Assembly (NCBI GenBank): GCA_016802295.1
Contig: JAESIW010000200.1
Location: 3,968,327 to 4,032,326 of the forward strand
Direction: 5' to 3'
Length of the DNA: 64,000 nt
Source: Brachionus rotundiformis
Taxonomy: Eukaryota; Rotifera; Eurotatoria; Ploima; Brachionidae
Shown here: in pieces, positions 1 through 10,999 of the stretch
Numbering within the stretch: the stretch's first letter is position 1
Layout: every line of letters begins with the position of its first letter
Made by a program: the position numbers and the translations under genes
The notes under the pieces: generated by a model
The model's database searches: none
Seen by the model: only the letters and a program-made list of their open reading frames with translations
Told to the model about the DNA's origin: nothing

Positions 1-2
1 AG

Positions 3-161
3 CAAGCACAAAGTGAGTATGATGCTGAGAGATCGGTGAAGCGCTTGAAGCTAGCCGTCGAAGATTCTCTCCAAGATCTCAGACCAAATTTTTATCTAAG
101 CGAAGGATACATTTGTATTAAGCTTAGTCCAAACGCTTTGCGAGAAATTCAGGGTCTTTAA
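3..161 (+). CDS. 3' end of an unrecognised protein-coding gene (partial)
   Basis: An open frame enters from the left edge and runs for 52 codons to a TAA at 159-161. The residues are mixed, charged and protein-like, ending in KLSPNALREIQGL. GC content is visibly higher than in the flanking DNA, as in other real exons of this window. An AATAAA at 204-209, 43 nt past the stop, would suit a polyadenylation signal. I do not recognise the family. It could equally be the last exon of a multi-exon gene, since the start lies outside the window. Confidence 0.55.
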   Translation, partial: QAQSEYDAERSVKRLKLAVEDSLQDLRPNFYLSEGYICIKLSPNALREIQGL

Positions 162-668
162 AAGTTGTTAGTTTATTTGTTATTCCTTGTTGCTTTTTAT
201 TAAAATAAAATTATTTTATTTTAAAAATTATGTTTTATTACTTTGATAAATAAAAAAATTAAAGCTATATTTTTTTATATGTAAAATACAAAGTGTATAT
301 TCTTAAAAATTTTAAATTACTAAAACAACATTGTCATTTGTTACCAATGAAATGAAAACTCTTGATATCAATTTGAATACGCTAAGAGACGCTATGGTTG
401 ATAAAGTCAAAGTCATGGACTTTATTAACCAAAGCTTTAAAAGTTTTCAATAATACAAAATCTTTTGAATTTTTTTATTTTTATAAAAATTTTAAAAAAT
501 TTAGCTCTTATCAAATTGTCCTATTTTCTATGCTTTTCAGAAGTTAGAGATTATACATTTTATTATATTTTAAACAAATATGGTAGGTCAAAACAAAAAA
601 TTTAATTAAATTCTTAAAAAAAAATAACCAGAATGAATAAATAAACCTTGTTCTCATCTTTAATTAAA
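162..668. other. Intergenic, AT-rich, nothing seen
   Basis: It holds the 3' flank of the gene at the left edge, with its AATAAA at 204-209, and otherwise plain AT-rich sequence with homopolymer runs. No coding frame, RNA gene or repeat was recognised. Confidence 0.5.
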
Positions 669-981
669 ATGTCTGAAACAAGTCAGACTGGTAATATTTG
701 GGGAAAGTGGTTGGTAATATTTTTCTTGTATTTAAAGTTTTAAGATAAATTTTCTTTACTTTCAAAGAGTAAATAATTAAAATTAGTATTATAAATATTA
801 ACTAATTCTTTTCTTTTATTTAGATTTTTCGCGTATGGCCAAAACTTTGAGACTCTTTAAGCATAAAAAAATTAATTCGTTTGAAAGAGTAAGTAATTTG
901 TTGAAATAGGAACTTTTTTCAAAAATTATAAAATATATGAAACTGTTTTTCTCAATAACAGTTGATTCACTTTTAAATAAA
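669..981 (+). CDS. Possible very small three-exon gene (speculative)
   Basis: An ATG at 669 opens a short exon (MSETSQT) followed by a GTAATATTT donor. A pyrimidine-rich stretch ending TTTATTTAG at about 823 precedes a 65-nt open segment (FSRMAKTLRLFKHKKINSFER), which ends in a perfect GTAAGT donor at about 889. A further acceptor (CAATAACAG, about 960) leads into LIHF and a stop. The phases agree, giving a peptide of roughly 35 residues. No family is recognised and no search was possible, so the strong donor and acceptor sequences are the main support. A non-coding spliced RNA or chance are both plausible alternatives. Confidence 0.22.
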
Positions 982-1234
982 TCTAAAATCCATACAAAAA
1001 GATCCAATCCTTAAAAAAGTAACTTAAAAAAGACTATTTAAATATAATTATCTATTTTAAAATTTCAAAATAAATTCAACTAATGTTTTGCATAATTTCA
1101 ATAATACTTTAAATCATATATATCTTGAGAAATCTTTTGATCATGTTTTTTAAAAGCAAGTTTTTCCGTGCCTCTTATTTTACATTCAGATAAATATTTT
1201 ATAATTATTACAAATATAAAATTTCGAAAATACC

Positions 1235-2656
1235 ATGTCCCTAGAAGTTGAAAAAAAAGAAGAAACAAAAGAAAAGCTTGAAAGCGGTGAAGAAGAAGAG
1301 GAATCATTGGCGCCAGCTTCTGCTGATGGTACAACAGCTGCCAAGAAGAAAAAAAAGAAAAAGAAGAAGCCAGCTTCTCAGACCACTGAGGTTGAAGTGA
1401 CAAATGGCGTTGAAAAACTCGACTTAAAAGAAAACGAGGAGGAGGCTGACGAGGCTGATGAAATCAATCCAGGGGAAAGTGGCGATGCAAAGAAAAAGAA
1501 AAAGAAGAAGCCAAAGAAAAAAACAGCATCTGATGTCTTAAAGCAAACAGATCCTCCAAGTATTCCTGTTTGTGAGCTGTTCCCTGACGCAAATTATCCT
1601 ATTGGTGAAATTTGCGAGCACCCAAAGCCACGTGATTGTCCAGATAATTCTCTTGCCATAAACAGAATGACAAGCGAAGAGAAAAAGGCGCTAGATGTGG
1701 CTCATACTGACTACTATAAAGATTTGCGTCAAGCAGCCGAGGCTCATAGACAAACACGGAAATGGGTCATGTCATGGATCCAACCCGGCATGAAAATGAT
1801 AGATATTTGTGAAAGACTAGAAGACTGTTCTCGGAAAATGATAAAAGAAAATGGTCTATCAGCCGGTCTTGCTTTTCCAACTGGTTGTTCGCTAAACCAT
1901 TGCGCAGCTCACTACACACCAAATGCTGGCGATGAAACAGTGCTCCAGTATGATGATGTCTGCAAGATAGACTTTGGCACTCATGTAAATGGTCACATAA
2001 TAGATTGTGCGTTCACTGTTGCTTTTAACCCCAAATATGACAAGCTTAAAGAAGCAGTTCGCGCCGCAACAAATGCTGGTATTAAAGAAGCGGGCATAGA
2101 CGTGAGACTGTGTGACATTGGTGAGACTGTTCAAGAAGTAATGGAATCTTATGAAATCGATTTGGACGGAAAGACTTATCAGATAAGACCTATTCGTAAC
2201 TTGAATGGTCATTCGATAGCGCCGTACAGGATTCATGCGGGTAAATCGGTGCCAATAGTAAAAGGTGGCGAAGCGACCAAAATGGAAGAAGGCGAGTTGT
2301 ATGCCATAGAGACATTCGGCAGTACAGGAAAAGGCGTAGTTCATGACGACATGGAATGCTCACATTACATGAAAAATTTTGATGTTGGTCATGTACCATT
2401 GCGCATGCCCAAAGCCAAAAGCTTGCTCAATACCATTAACAAACATTTCGGCACTCTTGCTTTTTGCAGAAGATGGATCGATCGAGCAGGAGAGACAAAA
2501 TATTTAATGGGCTTAAAAAATCTATGTGACATGGGAATTGTAGATCCTTATCCGCCTTTGTGTGACATTAAAGGCTGCTATACTGCCCAATATGAGCATA
2601 CAATACTGTTGAGGCCAACTTGCAAAGAAATTCTAAGTCGTGGTGAAGATTACTAA
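1235..2656 (+). CDS. METAP2: Methionine aminopeptidase 2
   Basis: METAP2 is a cytosolic, ribosome-associated dimetal hydrolase that removes the initiator methionine from nascent proteins with a small second residue. The 473-aa product is complete and close to the family's usual length. The N-terminus carries two poly-lysine blocks (residues about 37-45 and 86-96) alternating with acidic stretches, as in animal METAP2. The pita-bread catalytic domain follows from about residue 110. All six expected active-site residues are present: H226 (in CAAHYTPN), D246 (KIDFGTH), D257 (GHIIDCAF), H326 (LNGHSIAPY), E359 (YAIETFG) and E454 (AQYEHTILL). The start ATG sits in ACCATGT, a fair initiation context. 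An AATAAA lies at 2770-2775. The gene has a single exon, unlike the other well-supported conserved genes here except the nuclease, so an old retrocopy is possible, but nothing in the reading frame is damaged. Confidence 0.97.
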   Translation: MSLEVEKKEETKEKLESGEEEEESLAPASADGTTAAKKKKKKKKKPASQTTEVEVTNGVEKLDLKENEEEADEADEINPGESGDAKKKKKKKPKKKTASDVLKQTDPPSIPVCELFPDANYPIGEICEHPKPRDCPDNSLAINRMTSEEKKALDVAHTDYYKDLRQAAEAHRQTRKWVMSWIQPGMKMIDICERLEDCSRKMIKENGLSAGLAFPTGCSLNHCAAHYTPNAGDETVLQYDDVCKIDFGTHVNGHIIDCAFTVAFNPKYDKLKEAVRAATNAGIKEAGIDVRLCDIGETVQEVMESYEIDLDGKTYQIRPIRNLNGHSIAPYRIHAGKSVPIVKGGEATKMEEGELYAIETFGSTGKGVVHDDMECSHYMKNFDVGHVPLRMPKAKSLLNTINKHFGTLAFCRRWIDRAGETKYLMGLKNLCDMGIVDPYPPLCDIKGCYTAQYEHTILLRPTCKEILSRGEDY

Positions 2657-3586
2657 AACTGTTATTTTTTTTTCTCTTTTTTTTTTTAGTAATTTAATGA
2701 CTATAAGTTTTTTTTTTGAAATATAATTTTAAAATAAGAAATTTTTTTATTTTTAATTGAGAAAAGATAAATAAATGAGGTTATTTAGCTATAAAAAAAA
2801 TTTTAGGTCATGTTTTTGCTACTTGATATACACAAACTAATCCAAAATTGAGGAATATTGTTGGCAAATTTTTAAATCTTCATAAGGTTTTCTTTTTATA
2901 ATTTAAAAAAGAAAATAATTTATTTTCATGATTAATTCTTTTAAATGTGTATTTTACCCGATAATATAAGGCTTATTTTAATTATTCTTCATATCTTTCA
3001 TGTTATTTTTCAAAAAAGGCATCAAATTAGATAAAATTATTAATTACATTTAATTTAAAATTTAAGCAGATAACTTAAATAATGAAAAAACTTCATTTTA
3101 ACAATTTAACAAAGATTGATGAATATCAAGAAATCAATCTTTCAATTTGTATAAATATTCAATAGAATTAACCTAAATTTTTCAATTTTTAGTTTTTTTT
3201 TAAATTATTTAATGATTAAATAATTACAATATTATATCAGGGTCTTTTAGACAAAAGCACTTGCCTAAAAATCTAAAAAGCTTTTTTTTAAAGAATTTAT
3301 AAATGAATTAAATTTTTTTTTATAACATATTTTAAACAATCAAAGGAAATAAATGATGCAGAAAGTTGATTTAAAATTTTACCAGGGTCAGCGAAAATAA
3401 ATGACAATAAATAAAAAATTTGAATTGATTAATTAATTTACAATATTTCATTTTTTTATCAAGTGGCTCACAGGGATGTGGCGCCTCTTTTGTGGCTAAT
3501 TTTAAATAAAAAGTCTTTAATTTTTCAAACCCTAAAAAAGATTTCTCGAAAGAATGGATTTCTTATGAAAGTAAATGGAAAATTAT
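2657..3586. other. Gene-free stretch downstream of METAP2
   Basis: It contains the METAP2 3' UTR and then AT-rich sequence. A GC-richer patch at about 3464-3505 (around GGCTCACAGGGATGTGGCGCC) stands out but shows no long frame on either strand. It may belong to the same relic as the open frame that follows. Confidence 0.4.
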
Positions 3587-3883
3587 TTAACAAGCTGCAA
3601 ATGAAGGCAATATCACAAAAAATATTAATCTATTATATCTAGGATTTGGTGAGCTCTTTGCTATAAATGCTGACTGAGGATCATAGAGTATTAATTTATT
3701 CAGCACCTTAATGTTTCCTGCATTTTTCCATAATATGTCCAAACTGATTACGGCTCTAGAAATTCTGTGTGTGAACCATTTTAGTTGTCTTGTTGGAACC
3801 TTTGATTTGTCTTGCAGCTTGATTAGCTGATTGGAAACAATAGGGTTTGCGTTGAAGTTTTTGCTTCTATACTCGTTGAAATT
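3587..3883 (-). pseudogene. Unassigned 98-codon open frame without a start codon
   Basis: Read on the minus strand, this stretch is open from just after a stop at 3884-3886 to a TAA at 3587-3589. It has protein-like composition, with segments such as SNQLIKLQDKSKVP and VISLDILWKNAGNIKVL, and no in-frame methionine. That suggests an internal exon or a fragment of a mobile-element protein. The element next to it (3927-4473) is a mariner, but this frame does not resemble mariner transposase. I could not assign a family. Confidence 0.3.
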
Positions 3884-3926
3884 TTAGAACTAAACATAAG
3901 AAATAAAGTACTAAGCCTTAGTAATA

Positions 3927-4473
3927 TTAGGTTGTTTAATAAGTTTTTTCGTCGATTTTTAAATGAAAAAATCTCATCAAAGATTAAACTTTTTTATGGA
4001 ATGTTGTACATCATTTGAAAGAGCAACTCTTGTTCTTTCAAATGATATATAAGATTATATGTTTGCTTTTTAAATTTCTAAATAATTAACTAAATAAAAA
4101 TGTATGACAAAAAAATGCATATCCGCCATTGCATGTTATTCAAGTTTAACGAAGGAAAAAATGCGACAGAGGCTACCAAATCGATTTGTTTGGTATATGG
4201 CGACGACGCTCTGACTTTTCGCACTTGTCAAAATTGGTTTGCTCGATTCAAAGCTGGAGATTTCGACCTCAATGACAAAGAACGCGTTTGGAGAACCGTC
4301 GAAGCTGATGACGCGTATTTGCAAGAGCTGCTTGAGGAAGACCCGAGGCTGTCGACTAGACAGCTCGCTAAAGAGATGTCTGTAACAAATGGCACCGTTA
4401 GATTAAAAGCATTAGGAAAGATCCAAAAGGAAAAAGCCTAGAAAAAAACGAAAAAACTTATTAAACAACCTAA
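3927..4473 (+). mobile_element. Internally deleted mariner element with intact TIRs and TA target duplication
   Basis: The element is 547 bp. It is bounded by TA at 3925-3926 and 4474-4475. The terminal inverted repeats are perfect over at least 26 bp; each begins TTAGGTTGTTTAATAAGTTT when read inward. This TIR pattern and TA target site are typical of mariner elements, whose full length is about 1.3 kb, so more than half has been lost. The interior keeps the 5' part of the transposase gene as an open 113-codon ORF. With perfect TIRs it could have been mobilised by a related transposase, which suggests recent activity. Confidence 0.88.
4100..4441 (+). CDS. Truncated mariner transposase: N-terminal DNA-binding domain only
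   Basis: The 113-aa ORF matches the N-terminal half of mariner/SETMAR-type transposases, which binds the TIR through two helix-turn-helix motifs. The first HTH lies at about residues 8-55 (HCMLFKFNEGKNATEA to TFRTCQNWFARFKAGDFDL). The linker DKERVWRTVEADDAYLQELL and the second HTH (LSTRQLAKEMSVTNGTV, about 83-101) follow. The frame then reaches LKALGKIQKEKA and stops. The whole DDD/DDE catalytic domain (normally about 230 more residues) is absent. Near the second HTH the usual SRHL segment appears reduced to RL. The ORF has no stop or frameshift, so a TIR-binding peptide could still be made. It is most likely a deletion derivative; a domesticated repressor cannot be excluded. Confidence 0.85.
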   Translation: MYDKKMHIRHCMLFKFNEGKNATEATKSICLVYGDDALTFRTCQNWFARFKAGDFDLNDKERVWRTVEADDAYLQELLEEDPRLSTRQLAKEMSVTNGTVRLKALGKIQKEKA

Positions 4474-4559
4474 TATAAAATATGTGTAGAGATTTAATTT
4501 AGATATTTAAATCAGCAAAAAGATTAAAAAGGACTCAACTTAATTAAGACCCATTATCT

Positions 4560-5080
4560 AGATCATTAGAACGAGAACCTGAAACGATGTAAAGAGGAAA
4601 TACTATGAAGGTTTCCAAAGCATACCATAGGCATTTTTGCGTCGCAGCCAAACCATCTTAATAAAATGTACATTTTTTTTATTTTGTCAAAGGTAGTATT
4701 TCTTAAAATCTAATAGACTATTGTTAACATAGTTTTCTTTCTGCTACTCTCTTTCTTCATTATTTCTGACAAAACCAAAATAGTTGGTATATTTTTAATT
4801 TTGCACATTCTACCATTCTGGATGACAATTTTGTAGGTTATTTGTATTGACAGAAAATTATCTGTCAGTCAAGTAAGATCTTTTAATAGCTCGACAAATT
4901 TAACTTGACTGTATTCTTTGGTTGAAAGTCTGTCTCTTGGTCTTTTAAACCTGTATTTTTAGCCTTTTTCTTGATCTGGATTCTGTACCCTATGGTTAGA
5001 CTTGCATGAACAGAACATCTTAAATAAGTGGTCTGATTAATCTTTTGCATAAAGCTGTTTTTATTTTATTGAAGGCTGAC
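4560..5080 (-). mobile_element. Probable decayed non-LTR retrotransposon tail (weak)
   Basis: On the minus strand several broken frames recall the C-terminal part of RTE-like reverse transcriptases. TALCKRLIRPLI (about 5020-5060) resembles the KALIRPVLTYG thumb segment. LRWFGCDAKMP (about 4620-4660) resembles the LRWFGHVxRM tail motif. Frames are interrupted by several stops and shifts, so this would be an old dead copy. Support is limited to these two motifs in the right order. Confidence 0.33.
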
Positions 5081-5264
5081 AAGTTTTTACCCCCTATTCC
5101 CTTTAGATAGATAATAACGGAAGCATAACAAAAGCTTACACCAGAACACTAAAATTTTTTTCAGTAAAGAAAATAAATCGGAAAATTGATTAATCAAAAT
5201 TTTATCTATTGCAGCAGAAAAATTGAATTTTAATTTAAAAAAAAAACAAGTCCATCCAACCTTA

Positions 5265-5420
5265 TACCGTAAATCCTTGCAAATAAGTGCCCCCAAAATC
5301 GTGTCTTGATTGAAAAATTTAAGCCTTTAGATGATGGAATTTTTTTTACTTAAGAATGTCTTAGTTGAGACCAACTTAATTTTAGAAATCTTACATTGGA
5401 AAAATTGAATAGTAAACAAT
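5265..5420. repeat. One-ended copy of the CCGTAAATCC MITE family
   Basis: Starting at 5265, about 75-90 bp match the reverse complement of the right end of the complete element at 48865-49086. The terminal TACCGTAAATCCTTGCAAAT is identical and is followed by TAAGTGCCCCC and then AAAATCGTGTCTT. Similarity fades after about 5355. I did not find the matching inverted end downstream, so this copy is truncated or diverged at one side; the end coordinate is approximate. Confidence 0.65.
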
Positions 5421-8149
5421 AGTAACGCAAAAAAAATTTCTAAAATTTAATTTCTATTTAAATTTTTACCAACTAATCAAAAAGAATAATTAGCGCTTCA
5501 TTCAATTGATATAAAGACGCGAGAGTTTATTTTTAGCTGTAAGAGTAAGACTGTCTTTTTTAAATTTTTTTTATTATATAATATAAAGCACCACTAATTC
5601 TCGTATAGATATCTTCTTACATGGCGAACGAGTTTTGATTTTTCGTTCAATACAGCCATATTAAAGTTTTGAAAGTAATTAATAATTATAGTAAATTAAT
5701 ATTAATAGTTACTTAGAAAAAATTTAAAGTTAAAATAATTATAAACTAATTAGATGACAAAACAGTGAAGAGATTAACTTTTGTATTTCAAAACAGAGTC
5801 AAAAACATGCGATAAAGAATTTACTTTTTTTCATATTTTAATCATGATTTCAATTTATAAAAACTATTTTTTTTTCAAAAAATTCACTTATCCGAAATTT
5901 AAAACCTTATCTCTTTATTTTATTTTTCATCGATTTTTTTTGATTAATCATCAAGGTATTTGTTTTTGTTTTACTGGAGAAACCATCTTTTCTATTTTCA
6001 AAAATTCTTTTCATTTTTCAATCAATTTTCTTATTTTGTAATTGTTTTTAAATAAAAAATACTAAAATTTTAACAAGAAACTTTATTTTGATAATTTTAA
6101 TAGGCAAGTGATTTTCAAAATTATTTACTAAAAATTTAATGAGAGTAATTCACAAAAAAGTCAACGATAAAAATCCTATTTCAAAAATCAAAACTTTAGA
6201 ATTGAACGAAAAAAACAGGGAAATTAAAAATCAAAATCAGCTTTTAATAATATTTTTGTTTTAAAAATCCTACTTGATTATTTTTTTGAAATTAATTATG
6301 ATTTTTTTAGAATTTATTCGACTTTATACTACACATTTATTTGACTTGATCGAATTTTCAAATCAAAATCAGATTAAGAGCAAAAATCAATTTAAAAATT
6401 TAAGTTTTAATTTTATTCAATCCAAATACTTTTGAAATTGTCGAAAAAAATTTTTTTTACATATCATAATTTTTCGTATAATATTTTATTTTTTATTTCT
6501 TTATCGTTTTATCATTTTTATCATCGGCGAGTTTTTTTTAGAATCAAATGAATAAGACTATTTTCGTTAAGTCAATTAAATTCAAATTTAGTCGAGTTAA
6601 TAGTTTAATTAGTTTTATTTGTTATATATTTTTTAAGCGTATAATTAGATCTAAATTTTTAAAGCACCGAAACAGAAACAATTTTAGTTTGAAAAATTAA
6701 TAAAATTGATAGTAATTAACTTAATAAATTGTTAAAATTCTCTGCATGAATTATTTTAATTGAAAAAGAATTTACGATAATTTTTGCTAAACTTATTATT
6801 ATTATTAAAGAATTTTTCAGTTTAAAAATAAAAAAATTAAGCTGTAAGCAAATTACAATTATCTAATAGTATTTTAAGTGGGATGAAATTAAAATATCTT
6901 ATCAATTCAATTCCAATAATAATGTTTTTAATTTTTATCATTTTAAAAAAATTTTCTCAAGAGGAATCTAATTTTTAAATAAATTAAAGATATTCTGTTT
7001 AAAGATGATATTTTATTCACTTTTTGTTTTGGGGTTCTTTTTTATTTATATTAATCTTTTGAATCTGAATTTTTTTATTTCTTAATTAAATTGTGTTAAA
7101 ATATTAAAAATTAATAAACTAGCAACTTATTTTTTAATTAATTTTAACATCTAAAAAATATAAATTACTTCCAAAAGAAATTTATTTCGAATTTTATTTT
7201 CTTGACATATCTTTTAATAATTTCACAGGAAGCAATTTGCGAAAAAAAATTTTATTTTTTATTTCTTATTTTCTTAAGTAAAAATGAAAGATATTTTAAT
7301 TGCTCATAATTAACTAATTCCAAATCTTTTGCTCTAATCCAAGAGAAAAAATTTCTTTATTTTATTTTTGTTTTTATTTGACTTTGTAAGTATATAATTT
7401 CAAGGAATAATTTTCAGTACTATTCAATTAAATTTGAATAGGCATGAGAATATTTGAAATGTTAATCAATATATATTAATTTTTTATTTTGATTTGAACG
7501 AAATCTAGGATATTTTTATTTTTTCGAAAATTAAATTAATTACTGAAAACCAAATTTCTTGATTCAATTTTTTATTATTGAAATGTATTTTATCAATTCA
7601 GTTTTTTAAATTATTTTTTAACTCTTAAGATACTTATTCTCACATGCTCATGATAAATGATTCTTATTACTTTGCCAGTTTTATAATCTTATGCAACTAG
7701 GATATTAATTATAAAAGCAATATTATTTTTATGATTTTAATTGAAACTGGGACCAATTAGGTTCGATTAGTTTTTACGTAAATTTTTAATTCAACTATTT
7801 TTATAATTTTTCTTTGATGAGATTAGCTATTTATAAAAATATTTTAAATGGTTTTATCTAAATAGGTTCATAAAATCCAAAATTTTTGCTTTTACATTAA
7901 ATGATTTTAGTATGTGGAAAATTCTTGAAAATTCTTTTTATATTTTATTAATTACTTTAAATATTCTATTTTTTCAAAAATGTCAAGATTTATTTTAATA
8001 TCTAAAAATTTCCTGTTATTTATTTAATCATTATTCACATTTATTTATTTTCGTAAATATACACAAATTAAAGCAATCTTTATTTTTCATTTTATATTAA
8101 ATATGATAAAATTTTAAAAAAGTTTTTTCATTTAGGAAAATAATTTAGA
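5421..8149. other. Gene-free AT-rich stretch
   Basis: This is about 2.7 kb of very AT-rich DNA. The longest ATG frame (5781-6041) is phenylalanine/isoleucine-rich, low in complexity, and lacks any recognisable motif. I saw no gene, RNA or clear repeat. Confidence 0.5.
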
Positions 8150-9000
8150 AGTAGTAGTAGTTATGAGACAACAGAATAGCAATATATACTAACGCCTTCC
8201 GGCATTTAGCTCTGTAAGAGCTGTGGCAGTCTTTCCTTTCTTTTTTATCAAACACTTTCTATGTCGATACCCGCTTTAAAGCCATAAACTGTCTCTGTGT
8301 TAACAGCACTTTCCGGTAAAGCATTTCACCTTGAAACCACTCTATTGGTCAGAAAGTTATATCTTGTTGTAGCTTGTTTGCAAATTTCTTTCTCTACTTT
8401 CATGTTATGTTTTCTCCTTAAGTGTTCTACGATTTTCTAAGCTCATTAAGTCCGAAGCCATTAGCCTTTCTTGGTATGGCTTTTCCTTCAAACATTGAAC
8501 TAACTGTGTCGTTCTTCTTTGGACTCTTTCGATGATGTTTATGCCAGCTTTCGTTTAAGGGTTAAAAACACTGGCAGTGTATTCAAGATGCGGTCTGACA
8601 AGTCCTATGTAGAACAGTCTAAAAGTTTCTTTGTCCAAGCATCCCTGATTTGACCTAACACTCTGTTGACTTTAGATGCCGCATATGAACATTGTTTGTT
8701 CCATTTTAGGTCATTAGATACAACAACACTGATGTCCTTTTTTTCGACAGTTTCTTTAAGAGTCACTGTCCCATCCAAGATTGGAACTGAATGTCCAGCT
8801 TTATTCTTATTTCGACAAATAAACATTGTTTTAAAATTTAATACAGTCCAATTACTTAATTCAAAGAGATCATTCTGAAGCTAAGTCGATCCTTATTCAT
8901 TCTTAATAAAAACTCCCATTTTCAAGTCGTCTGCAAATGATAAACATGGACTTTGAATGGAATCCTAAAGACCGTCTACATAAATAGTCAACAAATAAAA
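8150..9000 (-). mobile_element. Non-LTR retrotransposon relic (reverse transcriptase 3' half)
   Basis: The minus strand encodes, in pieces, the end of a jockey/CR1-like reverse transcriptase. The catalytic FADD box appears as SPCLSFADDLKMGVF (around 8915-8950). It is followed by LQNDLFELSNWTV and KKDISVVVSNDLKWNKQCSY with AASKVNRVLGQIRDAW (8605-8826), then LFYIGLVRPHLEYTASVFNP (about 8540-8600) and IERVQRRTTQLV. Stops and frameshifts break it at several points, so it is dead. The 3' tail holds a short hairpin (AGCTCT-gta-AGAGCT, 8208-8222) and ends in a GTA microsatellite (8151-8161 on the + strand). The same tail layout occurs at 62071-62150. Confidence 0.85.
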
Positions 9001-10999
9001 AACTTAAATAAATTTTTTGATTTTTGATAATCATGAAAAAAGCTAAAAATTATATGTAATTATAGCTAAATAAGGTGCAAAATTCTCAAATTCATGTTTA
9101 TATTGTGGTTAATTGGGTTCATTGAATTATTTTTCTGATGTTAACATTTAAACGTGATCGATAATTAGATTAACGGGTATTTCAATATACTGTCACAAAA
9201 TGCGAATTAAATTTTTAAAGTTTTTAAGATATTTAAAATTTTGGAGTTTAGCTTTTGATGAATAAGGCTATTAATAATTTAAATAAAGAATTTTTGACAG
9301 GCATCAAAACTAGGATTTTTTTCTTAGATTATTGTGTATTGATGGCCACATCAGACATTTCAAAATTAAAGCTAAATAAAATAAATTTATTTCTATTCCA
9401 CATGAGAATAGTTTATTTTAAAATCCTATTTAATTTAATCAAAATTTAATTGTTTTTAATTGTCGCGAAACATTATTTAAATTAAAAACATTAATTGGAA
9501 AAAATTGAAGAGTTATTTCAATATCAATATCAATTTTAAAATAAAATAATTAATTTTTTTTCTCATAGCAGGACATTGGGACTCGGATCGATCAGCTGAG
9601 AAATATTTTAACAAATCAATTTTTGACTCTGAATATTAAAAGTGGAAATATATTTTTTGTTTGGCAATTCCGATTGACAAATAAAGGCATTATTTTAATG
9701 ACTCTATTAATCTAATGAAGAGAAAGGTAGAAGCTTTTGAGAATCGTCAAGGACCTGCCCTTGTATTGTATTGATACCAATCGACTTTTTTTTATAAAAT
9801 GTTAAACAAATAAATTAGCTTTTATTTTAAGAATAAAATAGTGTTAAAAATTAAATTGCATGAAGCTTTATATTAACTAAAGGAATTGATTTATTAATTA
9901 ACTTATTCTCAGTGAGTGTAGAAAAGTAATTCAATTACAAAAATTTCTTAAGGCTTTTTATTTTGATTTTATCTAAATAATTTCAAAAAATTTTATCTAA
10001 ATAAAAATTTTACGAGTCTATTTCTAATTAATGAACTTCTCTAACTTTGATATACTGGTTAAATTAGAAAAAAATTTATATAAATACGCATAACGATTTT
10101 ACACAATAAGTTAATTAAATAGAGCCATACATTTATAGAATTTATTAAATAAAAGATTTTATTAAAAAATTATATTGTTATATAAATCATTTGCAGGAAC
10201 GTGATCACCAGAGGCAAGAAAAGTTTTAAATTGATAAAAATAAAGCATCGTTTCAATCAATAGTATTAAAGGCATCAGAGATATTTAACACCTTTTATAA
10301 AAAATCGAAATTTCCTTCTTTAGAAAAATCAATTTTAAATTTTTTAAAGCCTTAAAAACAAATTGTTTATTATATTTTCTTTTAAATTTTCGACACAGAA
10401 AGCCTTGACTATTAAAATTTTATTCTAATTAAGAAAATTAAAACAATTAAACGACTATTCATTGAATTTCACTTGAGTTAATAAAATAATCATACGTAAA
10501 AACAGCACAAAGATAGAATTAAAGTAAAAAAAAATAATCAATATTATGTTTATGTCTTCAATTTTCATCTTATTGCATAAAGTAAAGAATATATAAAATT
10601 CTTAATTTTCAATTAAGATTTAAAATTTTAATACTTGTTAATTATTTTATTATTTTATTGAGAATAATTTAATTTTTCAAACATTTCTTGTCTAATTGTT
10701 CGAAAATTCTCTTCAGAAAAAACTAATTGTTTATTTTTCAAACAATTCAAACAAATTCTTTATTTTGATGCTTTTAAAAACATTTAAATTAACATGATAA
10801 AATAGTTTAAAACCAAATTCAATGAGCATTTGTTTTCATTTATTTTCTAACAATTAGTTAATTTAAATAATCAAAAAGTGTTATTTACTATAAAAGCTAC
10901 TAAATAACTAAATTTCAAAATTTTTCGAACAAATTTAAAAAATTGTTGTAATTTACAGAAATCTTTAGGGTTTTTAAGAATCAATTTATATTTGTAAAT
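9001..10999. other. Gene-free AT-rich stretch
   Basis: This is two kilobases of AT-rich DNA with no supported gene. A small GC-richer patch at 9570-9600 and another at 9740-9775 show no frame. The 64-codon frame at 9255-9449 is AT-biased in codon content and has no motif, so I treat it as chance. Confidence 0.5.

Noticed and set aside
5781..6041. 86-codon frame as a gene
   Set aside because: Phenylalanine/isoleucine/lysine-rich translation of AT-rich spacer, with no motif and no splice context.
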